NCBI RefSeq assembly: GCF_032884065.1
Contig: NC_088880.1
Coordinates: forward strand, 36,448,827 to 36,512,826
Length of the DNA: 64,000 bases
Direction of reading: 5' to 3'
Source of the DNA: Artemia franciscana
Lineage: Eukaryota > Arthropoda > Branchiopoda > Anostraca > Artemiidae
The notes below the pieces were generated by a model that saw only the letters and a program-made list of their open reading frames with translations, was not told the DNA's origin and did no database searches. The stretch's first letter is position 1; each line of letters opens with the position of its first letter. The position numbers were made by a program, and so were the translations under genes. Of this stretch, positions 33,610 to 44,238 are shown piece by piece.

Positions 33610-33886
33610 GAATAGATAATAGTAATGTTATCCTCTAATTAGTTGTATAATAGTCCTCCTAGAGATTTATGAATGTGCCGCAAGCCCAACATGCCGCAGA
33701 ACTTATTGTTTTTTTTCTTTTGTCGAATACTTCTAGCTGCTATAAAAAAAGGTAGAGAAAATTGTTATCGCTGGCAAAGAGCAAGAAAAATAACCAATTA
33801 TTGTAATAAAGTAATTATTTGATACAAATAGATAATAGTAATATTATCCTCTAATTAGTTGTATAATAGTCCTCCTAGAGATTTAT
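33610..33886. repeat. Duplicated long unit from which the 80-bp array grew
   Basis: The block AATAGATAATAGTAAT, ATTATCCTCTAATTAGTTGT and CTCCTAGAGATTTATGAATG occurs from about 33610 and again from about 33827, some 216 bp apart. Each copy leads into the GAATGTGCCGCA unit. The first copy ends with GGTAGAGAAAATTGTTATCG and GGCAAAGAGCAAGAAAA. Nearly the same text closes the array at 35089-35130. The 80-bp units therefore expanded inside one such long unit. Confidence 0.85.
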
Positions 33887-35086
33887 GAATGTGCCGCAGC
33901 CCCGCATGCCGCAGAACTTAATAGTTTTTTTCTTTTGTCGAATACTTCTTGCTGCTATAAAAAAGAGAATGTGCCGTAGCCCAACATGCCGCAGAAGTTA
34001 ATGGTTTTTTTCTTTTGTCGAATACTTCTTGCTGCTATAAAAAAGAGAATGTGCCGCAGCCCAACATGCCGCAGAAGTTAATGGTTTTTTTCTTTTGTCG
34101 AATACTTCTTGCTGCTATAAAAAAGAGAATGTGCCGCAGCCCAACATGCGGCAGAAGTTAATGGTTTCTTTCTTTTGTCGAATACTTCTCGCTGCTATAA
34201 AAAAGAGAATGTGCCGCAGCCCAACATGCCGCAGAAGTTAATGGTTTTTTCTTTTGTCGAATACTTCTCGCTGCTATAAAAAAGAGAATGTGCCGCAGCC
34301 CAACATGCCGCAGAAGTTAATGGTTTTTTTCTTTTGTCGAATACTTCTCGCTGCTATAAAAAAGAGAATGTGCCGCAGCCCAACATGCCGCAGAAGTTAA
34401 TGGTTTTTTTCTTTTGTCGAATACTTCTTGCTGCTATAAAAAAGAGAATGTGCCGCAGCCCAACATGCCGCAGAAGTTAATGGTTTTTTTCTTTTGTCGA
34501 ATACTTCTTGCTGCTATAAAAAAGAGAATGTGCCGCAGCCCAACATGCCGCAGAAGTTAATGTTTTTTTTTCTTTTGTCGAATACTTCTTGCTGCTATAA
34601 AAAAGAGAATGTGCCGTAGCCCAACATGCCGCAGAAGTTAATGGTTTTTTTCTTTTGTCGAATACTTCTCGCTGCTATAAAAAAGAGAATGTGCCGCAGC
34701 CCAACATGCCGCAGAAGTTAATGGTTTTTTTCTTTTGTCGAATACTTCTTGCTGCTATAAAAAAGAGAATGTGCCGCAGCCCAACATGCCGCAGAAGTTA
34801 ATGGTTTTTTTCTTTTGTCGAATACTTCTCGCTACTATAAAAAAGAGAATGTGCCGCAGCCCAACATGCCGCAGAAGTTAATGTTTTTTTTTTCTTTTGT
34901 CAAATACTTCTCGCTGCTATAAAAAAGAGAATGTGCCGCAGCCCAACATGCCGCAGAAGTTAATGGTTTTTTTCTTTTGTCGAATACTTCTCGCTGCTAT
35001 AAAAAAGAGAATGTGCCGTAGCCCAACATGCCGCAGAAGTTAATGGTTTTTTTCTTTTGTCGAATACTTCTCGCTGCTATAAAAAA
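33887..35086. repeat. Tandem array of about fifteen 80-bp units
   Basis: Units start with GAATGTGCCG at 33887, 33967, 34047, 34127, 34207, 34286, 34366, 34446, 34526, 34607, 34687, 34767, 34847, 34929 and 35009. Spacing is 79-82 bp, and length changes fall in the T and A runs. Each unit holds CAGCCCAACATGCCGCAG, a T run with CTTTTGTCGAATACTTCT, and GCTGCTATAAAAAAGA. Units differ at a few positions only (for example TTGCTGC or TCGCTGC), so the array is young or homogenised. One extra diverged unit lies at 33671. The array is intronic and non-coding. Confidence 0.97.
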
Positions 35087-35233
35087 AAGGTGGAGAAAAT
35101 TGCTATCTCTGGCAAAGAGCAAGAAAACTAACCAATCCCTTTATTTGATGTAACTCTAAACGTTCCAATTCTTTGTTTATATTAAAATTCTGTAATGCAT
35201 TTACAGAATACAAAGAATTTGGTTTCCTTTTTT

Positions 35234-35283
35234 GGTTGATGGCTTCTCATGTCAAGCCATCAACCATCAAAATAGTTGATGGT
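35234..35283. repeat. Overlapping hairpins built on TTGATGG
   Basis: GGTTGATGGCTT (35234-35245) pairs with AAGCCATCAACC (35254-35265) around 8 bases. ACCATCAA just downstream can pair instead with TTGATGGT near 35276-35283. The two folds share bases and exclude each other. Confidence 0.7.
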
Positions 35284-36696
35284 CAACTATGACCTGTCAG
35301 GCTGTTGGAACAAGAAATGCTACCGTTCAAAATTTGGATGGTTATATGAAATTTTTACTGGGAAAAAAAGAATAACGAATCCTGGTTTTGCCTGTGGTTG
35401 ACAGGCAGCAACAATTTCTTCTGTCTTCATTGAAAACATGGATTTTCAATTTTGGAGCATAAATTATAAAATTGCATTCCTTGTGCTGTTTAAGATGTAT
35501 ATATTAAAATATATAGAATCTATGGAGCTTAATGCTACTCATCAAAATTTATTTGCGGAGAATTGACATAGTTTCATAAAATGGGCAATATACTCCCTAA
35601 AAAATTGGATAACGTTGAAGAAAGTTATGCTGTTAAAATCATCATGTCCGAAAACCTTATGTTTTTCTACGTCCTATATCCTCATCATGGAAGTTTAGTG
35701 GGTTTTTTTTTCCTCAAGGAGATATTTGTTTTGTTTCTATCAAAGGGTATTTATTTGTTTTGTTTTGTGTGGCTGTTTTTTTCATGAGAGATAACCGTAT
35801 CGAACCAGTCAATGTAGTAAATTGGTTGAGGGATCATTAATGTGACCTTTACTGCATCTTTCGAGTCAGATAAGAGATTGTCCTTCAGGAATGTGCTTAT
35901 TTCTGTCATCTTATGACGTATATTTCTGTCATTTACGAATTTCAACGCAACAATTTTGAGGCGGCTCAAGTCGAGATGCCGAGGTAGCCAATCGCTTTTA
36001 AAGCAGTTCGGAGGCTGGCACGCGATTGTTCATTTGTCCCTAAACTTGTATGTATAGTCCAAAAAATACGAGGCTATTATAAAATGTTTGAACAGAAATA
36101 CAAGCTGCTACTAAAAATTAAATTGTTGTCCACCAATTATTTGCGTGGGAGGGGGAGAGAGGTTTTGAAACCTCAAAATATGTACTTTTCGCCGTAGGGT
36201 ATAGGGTTCCTGGCCTAGATTATCCCCCCAAGCAAATGAAAAGATACATTTTTATCGATCAGCATACCGCATCTTCTCTGTCTAGCAGAGAATAGGAGTT
36301 CATACAGTAGTTACATCAACATACTGGCGGAATAAGAAGCCCAAAAACGACCTTCTAAGACTTTTTGGATCAAAGTCAGTGAATTTCTTGGACACACTTC
36401 TAAACTAGTGTTGGATAATTTATGAAATTTTGAATATTGACTTTTCAAAACTTTGCTCTGGCTCTTTTCGATGCACTCTGTACATACTTTAAAAAAAAGG
36501 CGCGAAATAGAAAAGGAAATCCAAAAATTTGATAAATTTAGTTGGCATATTAAAATTTCTTATTTTAAATAAGCCATATTATAATTCTAAGTGAATAAGA
36601 TCTAAAAGTATATAATTAATTAATGGCTTGATAAAAGCAAAGAGAATAATTTTAGAGTAACATGAAATAACGAAAGAATCTTAAACCCAATTCTAG

Positions 36697-37083
36697 GTGG
36701 ACAAGACTTGGAAAGCTGCTACTTACGAGAGAGGCTGGATGACAGACTACAATCTTCGCTACAACTTCTCCGAGCCATCCCGTGTTGACGAAATAACATC
36801 TGAGCTCAACAGCCTCATTTCTTCAGTTACAGTTTTAGCAAAAAACTTCATTGAAGCTATGGATGACATATTTGATGTTTATACTGTACAAGAATGGTTG
36901 GAGCAGAAAATACTGCCCTTATTTGAATTGCTGGGCAAGTTGAAATCCCGGAAAAAATCTTTGAAAAGCCATAAGGCGTGGAAAGTGAGACCATTTACCT
37001 CAATTGTTGATTGGAAGAAGTATGATCTAAACTTGGAAATCTTGTTCAAGGTAGAAAAACGAAGCGACTATTTAGTTACCTGA
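36697..37083 (+). CDS. HEXD: Hexosaminidase D carboxy-terminal exon
   Basis: It follows TTCTAG at 36691-36696 and continues the frame of the exon ending at 33144. It reads VDKTWKAATYERGWMTDYNL, RYNFSEPSRVDEI, AMDDIFDVYTVQEWLEQKIL and LFELLGKLKS. The long helical segment and the VQEWLEQK motif match the carboxy-terminal region of HEXD proteins. The open frame ends in VEKRSDYLVT and TGA at 37081-37083. A CAAG|GTAGAA donor-like site at about 37050 could instead splice to a further exon, so the last 11 residues are uncertain. A possible poly(A) signal follows at 37269. Confidence 0.9.
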   Translation: MDKTWKAATYERGWMTDYNLRYNFSEPSRVDEITSELNSLISSVTVLAKNFIEAMDDIFDVYTVQEWLEQKILPLFELLGKLKSRKKSLKSHKAWKVRPFTSIVDWKKYDLNLEILFKVEKRSDYLVT

Positions 37084-37268
37084 TTTATAGCTTATATGAA
37101 TCTTATGCAAATTTAGTGTAGCGAAGAAGTTTGAACTGTGAGAATTTTATATTTGCCAAAGGGTGGTAATTACCTTGCCCAATGCTCAGTTTTGGAACTG
37201 GCAATTTTTCTTGAGATACACATCTATTTTCCTGGCATTGGCCTTTGCTCCTAATATAAATTTCCAGG

Positions 37269-37274
37269 AATAAA
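37269..37274 (+). promoter_or_regulatory. Possible poly(A) signal of HEXD
   Basis: AATAAA about 190 bp after the TGA, followed by T-rich text with GTATTTGTAGTTCT. The position suits a short 3' UTR if the open frame at 36697-37083 is the last exon. AATAAA is common in such A+T-rich DNA, so this is tentative. Confidence 0.35.
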
Positions 37275-37571
37275 TGTATTTGTAGTTCTAAAAGGAATAA
37301 GTTCTATACAAAGTATAAAAATTTTTCTTTGCCTAACTTATTATAACTACTGAAACAAACATTTTAGGATTTATCATATGCTTCCAACTCTCCTCGTATG
37401 GTTTTTGCTCTTAAAAAGATCTTATTTCATCAGTTTTATTATAATTCAATTTTGCCCAGTTATATTTTGTTTCTATGTTACCAGACAACCCTGGTTATAT
37501 TTCTCCTCTTTCTTTAAGAGTACGACTGATGCTATTGTTGCTGAACATGTTATGAATAGTTATCAACTAAC

Positions 37572-37662
37572 AAGGTCGTATCCACGATTTTTGTTCGAGG
37601 GGGGGGGGGGGCTTACAGAAAAACTTTTAAAAAAACCTTCCCCCCCCACTTAATACGGCCTT
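37572..37662. repeat. Short inverted-repeat transposon with G/C runs
   Basis: AAGGTCGTAT at the left mirrors ATACGGCCTT at the right (one mismatch in ten). Inside lie a long G run (about 37599-37611) and a C run near 37640. The same AAGGCCGTATCC terminus bounds 52543-52725. Flanking TAGTTATCAA and TTGATAACTA extend the symmetry. Non-autonomous and non-coding. Confidence 0.7.
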
Positions 37663-38334
37663 GATAACTAACCTTCTCATTAAATCACTAAGTAAAATTG
37701 TAGTTCACAAAGCTTTATTAGTACAATGGAAACAGGCAGTATGTTTCCTTAAATTCGAAATTTCCTACTTTTAGTGCTGTTTTAATTCTTAGTTTCACTT
37801 GTTATCAATTACGTGCAATTCGACCTGATAATGTTGAAATAATAATATTAGGTCTTGATCAAAAACAAGTTAACTTTTATTGTTGCGTAAATCAACCCTT
37901 TATCAAAATAACTTGCTGTAAGAATCTCTTTGAAACTCTGACTTAGAGCTGCATGTTGTTAATATCAGGGTTTACAAGTGATAAGAGTAGTTGAGAATGA
38001 ATACAACCCACGAAGTAAAAAAAAATATTTTGAAAGACTATAGTTTTCAGGTAAATATGTCACTTGTGGAATTAGCTATTTCAAATCGTAATTATACAAA
38101 TAAAAATTCTGCTGTGCTAATTGTGACTCCAAAAGTTCGAATCCTATCAGTGACAGCATCGTTCCTTTGATTAATGTTTCAGTTGTATTCTATACGAATT
38201 TAGATGGGTTCTTAATTCAAAAATTATAAATACTTGATTGCTTATGTTTTGGTCAAATTGTTATGTCAAATCCATAGTAATATGAAGATATTGCCCAGAG
38301 AGTAACAATTAAACATGATTTTAATTATTATTAA
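37663..38334. other. Non-coding stretch
   Basis: A+T-rich with scattered short open frames. I see nothing I can name. Confidence 0.5.
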
Positions 38335-38905
38335 CATAGTATTTATTTAAATCATAATTCTAGAATTAATCTAGAATCCACTTAATCTAGAATCAGAAGC
38401 AACATAAATTATATAGCAACTAAATATATAGCAACCAAACATATAGCAACTAAATATATAGCAACTAAAATATATAGCAACTATAAATTATATGACGCAA
38501 CATAATATAGTATTTATTTAAATCATAATTCTAGAATTAATCTAGAATCCACTTAATCTAGAATCAGTTAATTATTATTAACATAGTATTTATTTAAATC
38601 ATAATTCTAGAGCTAATCTAGAATCCACTTAATCAAGAATCAGAAGCAACATAAATTATATAGCAACTAAATATATAGCAACTAAATTATATAGCAACTA
38701 TAAATTATATCAAGCAACATAACATAGTATTTATTTAAATCATAATTCTAGAATTAATCTAGAATCCACTTAATTTAGAATCAGAAGCAACATAGATTAT
38801 ATAGCAACTAAATATATAGCAACTATAAATTATATGAAGCAACATAACACAGTATTTATTTAAATCATAATTTTAGAATCCATTTAATCTAGAATCAGAA
38901 GCAAC
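38335..38905. repeat. A+T-rich tandem repeat built on TCTAGA blocks
   Basis: Five irregular units begin with CATAGTATTTATTTAAATCA at about 38335, 38507, 38582, 38722 and 38847. Each is followed by TAATTCTAGAATTAATCTAG-type text, a palindrome-rich core. Most end in ATATAGCAACTAA micro-repeats and GCAACATAA. Unit length varies (about 75-170 bp) through loss or gain of the GCAACTAA part. Non-coding satellite-like DNA. Confidence 0.9.
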
Positions 38906-39959
38906 ATAAATTCGTAAAATATAAACTAAAGCAAAAAAAAACCCGTCAATCTGACGTCATGATAACGAGCGTACAATGCCCCGAGCTGCTTGACTATAGC
39001 AAGCAGACGTGGGTAGTAAAAACGTAAATAGTTCACGTTGTTCACGTTCAAGCTAATCGTTCTTCAACTAGTGTACTCCATATGATAATTTTTGGCGTGG
39101 GGGAAGGGATGTCTGATAGATCAAATGAATCGGCATTTATATCATCGTTTTCTCTTTTCTAGGGAAGTTCTTCGAACGAATATTTTTTATGGGCTATGAT
39201 ATGGTTATCTTAATGTTTTGTAATTTCAATAGTTGGGCATTAATCGCAAAAATAGTTTTATGTCTCAATTTGTTGAAGTTAAACCCAATTGTTTCTGTCC
39301 GAGTTTCATGTGGGTTGTATGCCTTCGGCATAACGTCGTTTAATTAATTTTGTACCCGATGTAAATTTAATTAACAAGAGATTATATATCTTGATTATTA
39401 CTGCTAATGCATATCGAACACGTGGATTTTGTAATTTGTTAGGTTAGGTTAAATGTCTTTTATTGCTGCTAATGCTGGTCGGATTTAGAGCGAATAGTTA
39501 TGTATTTTATCATTTGTAAAAGGGTTATCTTTTAAATATCTGTAGCGTTGTTGCTAATTCATATCGAAGTTAAGAGCATATATTTGTGTATTTTATTGTT
39601 TTTTAGGTTCTAAATAGTCTTTATTTTTATCTCGGTGACCACGAATACTCGAATTATAGTTGGCTAGTCGTTGTTTTGGATAATATAACTGTCGTATCAA
39701 TAAACTTTTATAACCTATTATTTGTCTTTCTAAAATGTTTAGCATGCATGCAAGAACATTTTTCTCTCCAACATGCAGCGACAATCTGGACTATAAATTC
39801 ACAATCTTGACTGTAAAAACTGGTTTCCACCCGGCGATCTAGATTAATGAAATGCAGCGCAGTGACAGACCCGATCGGAATCAGCTTGTTGCAGTTCTTT
39901 ACAGCGAGATTCATGGCTGTGAACGTGATCCACATTTCTCAGGGTTGTTTTAGCAAAGT
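38906..39959. other. Non-coding stretch
   Basis: No gene or transposon wording is seen on either strand. Short minus-strand frames near 39593-39935 carry no known domain. Confidence 0.5.
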
Positions 39960-40796
39960 TTTAACACAGTCTCACTATTTTTGACCAGTGCGCTTGTGCA
40001 CTTTGAATATTTTAGAAACTATACCAAACATTCCAGCGTCGGTACCAATGGCGCTGTGAAATTCTAATTTTTTTTTGTTACGTATAATTAACGTACTTTT
40101 TCTTACTTTTCTCTTCAATTACTTAGCTTCCATTGGTGTCAGGCTTCAGGTAGAATGAAAGTATGGCTTTTGATAAATATGCAAATTTTGACTATAAGCC
40201 ATCCCCCCTCCTCTCTAACTTTTGGAATCTAGGATAAATTCAGTTGCTCTCAGGATATACAGGTAAAAACATTTTGTGTCATACCTAGTCCAGTGAAACA
40301 GTTCGCCTGCCTTGCTGGAGACTAGCGGGCGATTCCCACTCGGTGCATTTTTTCCTGGATTTTTCTTTTTTCATGAGGGAGAAAACAGGCAAGTTATTGT
40401 CGAAATTATGCAAATCTATAGAAAGTCACAGTTTCATTCTATTTTAAGCCTGATTGAAAACTATACAGCAATTGAATAAAAAAGCAAGAAAAAATATTTT
40501 TATTTGTATGACATGTAAATAGATCTGTCTCACCCCTTGATAACAGAAAAATGGATATTTTCAAAATTAGTATGTCTACAAAAAGTCGAGGTTTCATTTT
40601 GTCTAAATTCTGAAACCCCAGTGAAAACTATTAAGAACTTCAAGTGAAAAGTAAGTAAAAGTGTGTTTGTTTACCCCCCAAAACTCAGAATCTCATGGGA
40701 CCATTGGTTCCAGCACTCCAATGTTTGGTACTGTTTCTAAAACCTTCTCAGTGTTTAAGCACACTGGTAAAAATAGTGAGACGGTGAGGTTAGTTA
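39960..40796. repeat. Large foldback element (about 840 bp) with inner tRNA-like sequence
   Basis: The left arm, 39960 to about 40200, reads TCTCACTATTTTTGACCAGT, TTTTAGAAACTATACCAAAC, CTTACTTTTCTCTTCAATTA and TAGAATGAAAGTATG. The right arm, about 40555-40796, holds the diverged reverse complements in reverse order, ending ACTGGTAAAAATAGTGAGAC. The centre carries TAGTCCAGTGAAACAGTTCG and GGGCGATTCCCACTCGGTGC near 40287-40346, which look like A-box and B-box words. No transposase frame is present. Confidence 0.78.
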
Positions 40797-41331
40797 AATG
40801 AGACGTATGGACCTCGGTGGCCAGCAGTTGAGAATTAATATATATTTTAAAGGCGTGTTCCGAAGTCTGAATAAATTACCCTTCACACCCTAGAGTTTGA
40901 ATAGTAAAGAAACCTATTTTGTGATTTAATCGTAAAGTAAAAAAGGATTTAAATGAAAATAAATATAAATTACAGAATATGAAAAAAGTGTGCGTAGTCT
41001 TTGATAATAATGTGTCTTCCATGTAAAAAAAAGAATAAAAATAATCGAACTATGAAGAAAAGAAGAACAATTAAGGCATCTCACCAGCATTCGAAATACA
41101 GACAAGCTGCTAAATTGTCAAGGGCCTGATCACCAGTGACAAAAAGCACTTTTAGAACCATGGCATTCAATTCACCTTCATTGAGACAACCTTGTATAGT
41201 TACTGTCAAAAGCAAAGGTTGGAACTATACCAATCTAAAGTTTAATGAATTTGGTTCACTTTCGCTATTAGGGCATCGACAAGGAATCTTGAGTCTTTAT
41301 AGTATCCGGCTACCACCATTATATCTTTCCA

Positions 41332-41517
41332 CTAGGCTCCAGAAACGTGTTCAGAAAGCAGAGATCTGACTGGCGTGGATGGTGTAGGGTGGTCAATCCT
41401 GTAGGCTGTCTTGGTAGCTCTGAGGGCCCCCATTCTCATAACATGGCCTAAATATGACATTTGGCTTTGGCAAATAATATCTAAAATAAGAAGTAGGTTG
41501 GTTATTTTTCGGATCAT
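41332..41517 (-). pseudogene. Possible LINE tail fragment
   Basis: The minus strand reads QMSYLGHVMRMGALRATKTA. The YLGHVMRM word resembles the RWLGHVLRM box at the end of several LINE reverse transcriptases. What follows (YRIDHPTPSTPVRSLLSEHV) is not familiar. The stretch is short, so the call is weak. Confidence 0.25.
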
Positions 41518-43569
41518 TACATTTAAGACTCGGTCGTGTGTTCAGGAACTGAACGTCGACAGCTGACTAAACTTCGAAGGGACGAGCACCAGACCTTTAT
41601 AATTACTCTCTTTTGATAGTTTATGCATAAAATCAATTGTGTATGTATTTTTGTGTGTGGTTCTGCGTGAAAATTGAAAAATATGCTAACAAAGGAAGCC
41701 TCTAACGTTAAAACGCTGATTAATTTTGATTTGTTTCATAATTTCATCACAATAAAATAGAAACGTTTTAATAATTCAGTGTTATTTTTATGAGTAAAAA
41801 CAATAAAAGGTCGATTTTAATGTACAATTTCAAGCTATAATTTTTTCCTTTTTCGACAAAAAGAAATGATTTTTGAAGTTACAGACGTACTATTTCTTTG
41901 GTTGCATGAATCAGTGATAGTAGTTGTTTAAACAGCGGTACTGGTCAGAAAAAGCTAAATAGTTTTGGCCCAAAGCACGACTAGCTGTTATTCCTTTCGC
42001 CATAATTGGCATTTTCCCAGCTGCATTTTTGAATCTTGGACTTTCCCTTCTCGTTATTATCTAGCGCTACCTTTCATCTTGACATAGAAAAAATAGATGA
42101 CTCTCTTAACTTTTATAAAACTTCTATAGTTAACTATGGAAAATCAGAGGGCTTCGACCAAGATTTTGACAATATGTTATGTATATACTCACAGTCAAAT
42201 TTGAAATGAACATCAGAGAACATATTATAGGGAGTAGACGTTTCATAGCTGGGAGTCTATTTTTACACCGTCATTTTACTATAGATCCTCTTTTCATTTT
42301 TCAATTCGAGAATCCATCATGTTACATTGATTTAATTTGATCAATTCATGGATGAACACCGATACTATGATAGATGAACACCGATAATAGATGAACAAAA
42401 TTGCCAGGTCTTGTCCACAAAATTGAACGTAAACTTATAGGGAAGAAGGTGAAATAGTATTAGCGCTGCTGGTATAAGAAAAATTCTCTTGGGAGATTGA
42501 AAAAGTTCTGTTGACGATCCTTGTAATTTTTATTTTGCTTATTTATGCGCCTTGATGATAAACCCTCAAAATATATGCCTAACTAATTGGCCTTCGACCG
42601 GTTTAGCGCTCCTCGCGGAGCTTTTTGTAGTTAGTCCCCCCACTTCACCATCATCACTGCATTGCATCATTGCACTCAAAATATTTATTTATGCTTACAA
42701 CACAAGGTTCATCCATCCCAACTTTAATTGGAAAGAAGAAGATGCTTCAATCTACTACAAAATACTCTTTGAACAGTGTATACTTTGGTCTGGTGGGAAT
42801 TTTCAATGATAAAATATTGATGATGCTGAGGAACGAGGGGACTTTCGGGAACTAATCCGCTTATTTTTTTTTTTTTTTAAATTCCCTCTCTTGACCTGCA
42901 TAACAAAATAAGAAGCAAAGTTGAAACGTCTTCAAACGCTTTTAATATGTAAGAACAAAATGGTAAATGTAGTACAAAAAAAATAACACATGATAAGGAC
43001 AAAAGTAAGCCCTACTACTTTTTGTGGTAATTTCTGCTCGTTTTAAGTGGACTGGATTATTTGCTGCAATTTACGTTTGTTTTGGGTCTCATTTGCTTCA
43101 ATGATTGTGATTTCTTCTAAGTTTCTACTATTATTTTACATTGTTGCTCCAGTGCTTTGATTTAATGCAGCTCTTTATTTTTGTTTGAACAACTGCTCTT
43201 TTTGAAAAAAGTTCTTTTTTAGTTGATTTCAGATTACAACCATGAATATAAACGAATATTGAACATCATCTTGTTATTTGTTTTAACTGCTTGCATATTT
43301 AAGTAAATGCATTTGACTTCATTTACTAATAACGGTTCTGGCTATGCCTACAAAAAACTGTTGGAACACCTCCAAAATCATGAGTGTAGGGGCCATTAAT
43401 GCTCAGTGTTTGAAAGACTTGGACCAAATGTCGTCAAGAATCATTGCTACTAACTTTGCGTCCCGGGTGTCTCCATAGACAAAAATTTCATGTCTCCATG
43501 CTGATACGCCATTTTGACAACCTCGATGTACATAGTGTTCTTTGGATTTAGTTTAACGTACAACGAAAG
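41518..43569. other. Non-coding stretch
   Basis: A+T-rich. Two overlapping short plus-strand frames at 42552-42855 have no recognisable motif. A piece near 43010-43140 (TGGTAATTTCTGCTCGTTTT) resembles 57890-57960 and is probably another dispersed repeat. Confidence 0.5.
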
Positions 43570-44238
43570 TTTTAACTTAGCTGTTGACTGACGAATTGAG
43601 ACGTTAACGAGTTTCGGAAACTCACCTCCCAGTGGTAGTAAATATGAAATTAGATTATATAGAACTTATTTACTCAGGCAGGAAGGATGGGATAAATAGG
43701 CAGACAGCAGGGTTCATTATAAATAAAGAAGCTTCCAAGTCTTACTTTGGTTGAGAAAGTATTAATAATATAGTTATAGTTGCTCGTTTTACGGCTATAA
43801 AGTGTAAAGTATTACTTATAGTAATATATGCCCATGTAGAACCGACTCTCGAAGATAGTAGTGACTTGGATGAATTTTACATAAAGTTACAAGAACGAAC
43901 AGAAATGATTTTAGGTATAAATGGGGTATTTTTACTTGGGAATTTTAATTTTCAGGTTGGCAGGAATAGGGCTAGACGGTGATCTAGCCTAGGTAAATTT
44001 GGTGTAGGAAAGGAAAATAACAACGGCTATTAACTAATGCAATTTTGTAGATGTGACAATTTAGCTTAGATATAGTAATTACAGTATTTTGTCATAAAAT
44101 AACATGGTACGGCCACGGTGGTGAGGCGACCAAATTGATCGATTATGCTATTGTAAATTGAAGACTGGCAGGATTGATACAAGATACTAGGGTAAACAGG
44201 AGTGTTCTTATTGATGTTAAAAGTAAAGACTGCCATCT
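43570..44238 (+). pseudogene. RTE-like LINE copy 3, endonuclease part
   Basis: Plus-strand text reads NMKLDYIELIYSGRKDGINR, KCKVLLIVIYAHVEPTLEDS, EFYIKLQERTEMILGINGVF, LLGNFNFQVGRNRARR, LGKFGVGKENNNGY, then HKITWYGHGGEATKLIDYAI and RLAGLIQDTRVNRSVLIDVK plus SKDCHL. These are blocks of the apurinic-type endonuclease of the RTE-like family; the GDFN box has become GNFN. Stops and frame changes occur. The sequence stops at about 44238 and the linker and reverse transcriptase resume at about 47408. Confidence 0.82.

Larger units (their letters stand above)
33145..36696 (+). other. HEXD intron (3.55 kb) with tandem array
   Basis: It is bounded by AATGAG|GTATGA and TTCTAG|GTGGAC, both phase 0, so the protein reads NE|VDKTW. 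It holds the 80-bp array described separately and a hairpin pair at 35234-35283. Further AT-rich sequence follows with no coding potential that I trust. Confidence 0.88.

Noticed and set aside
33887-35086. CRISPR-like array
   Set aside because: The repetition is of whole 80-bp units without unique spacers, in an animal intron. It is a minisatellite.
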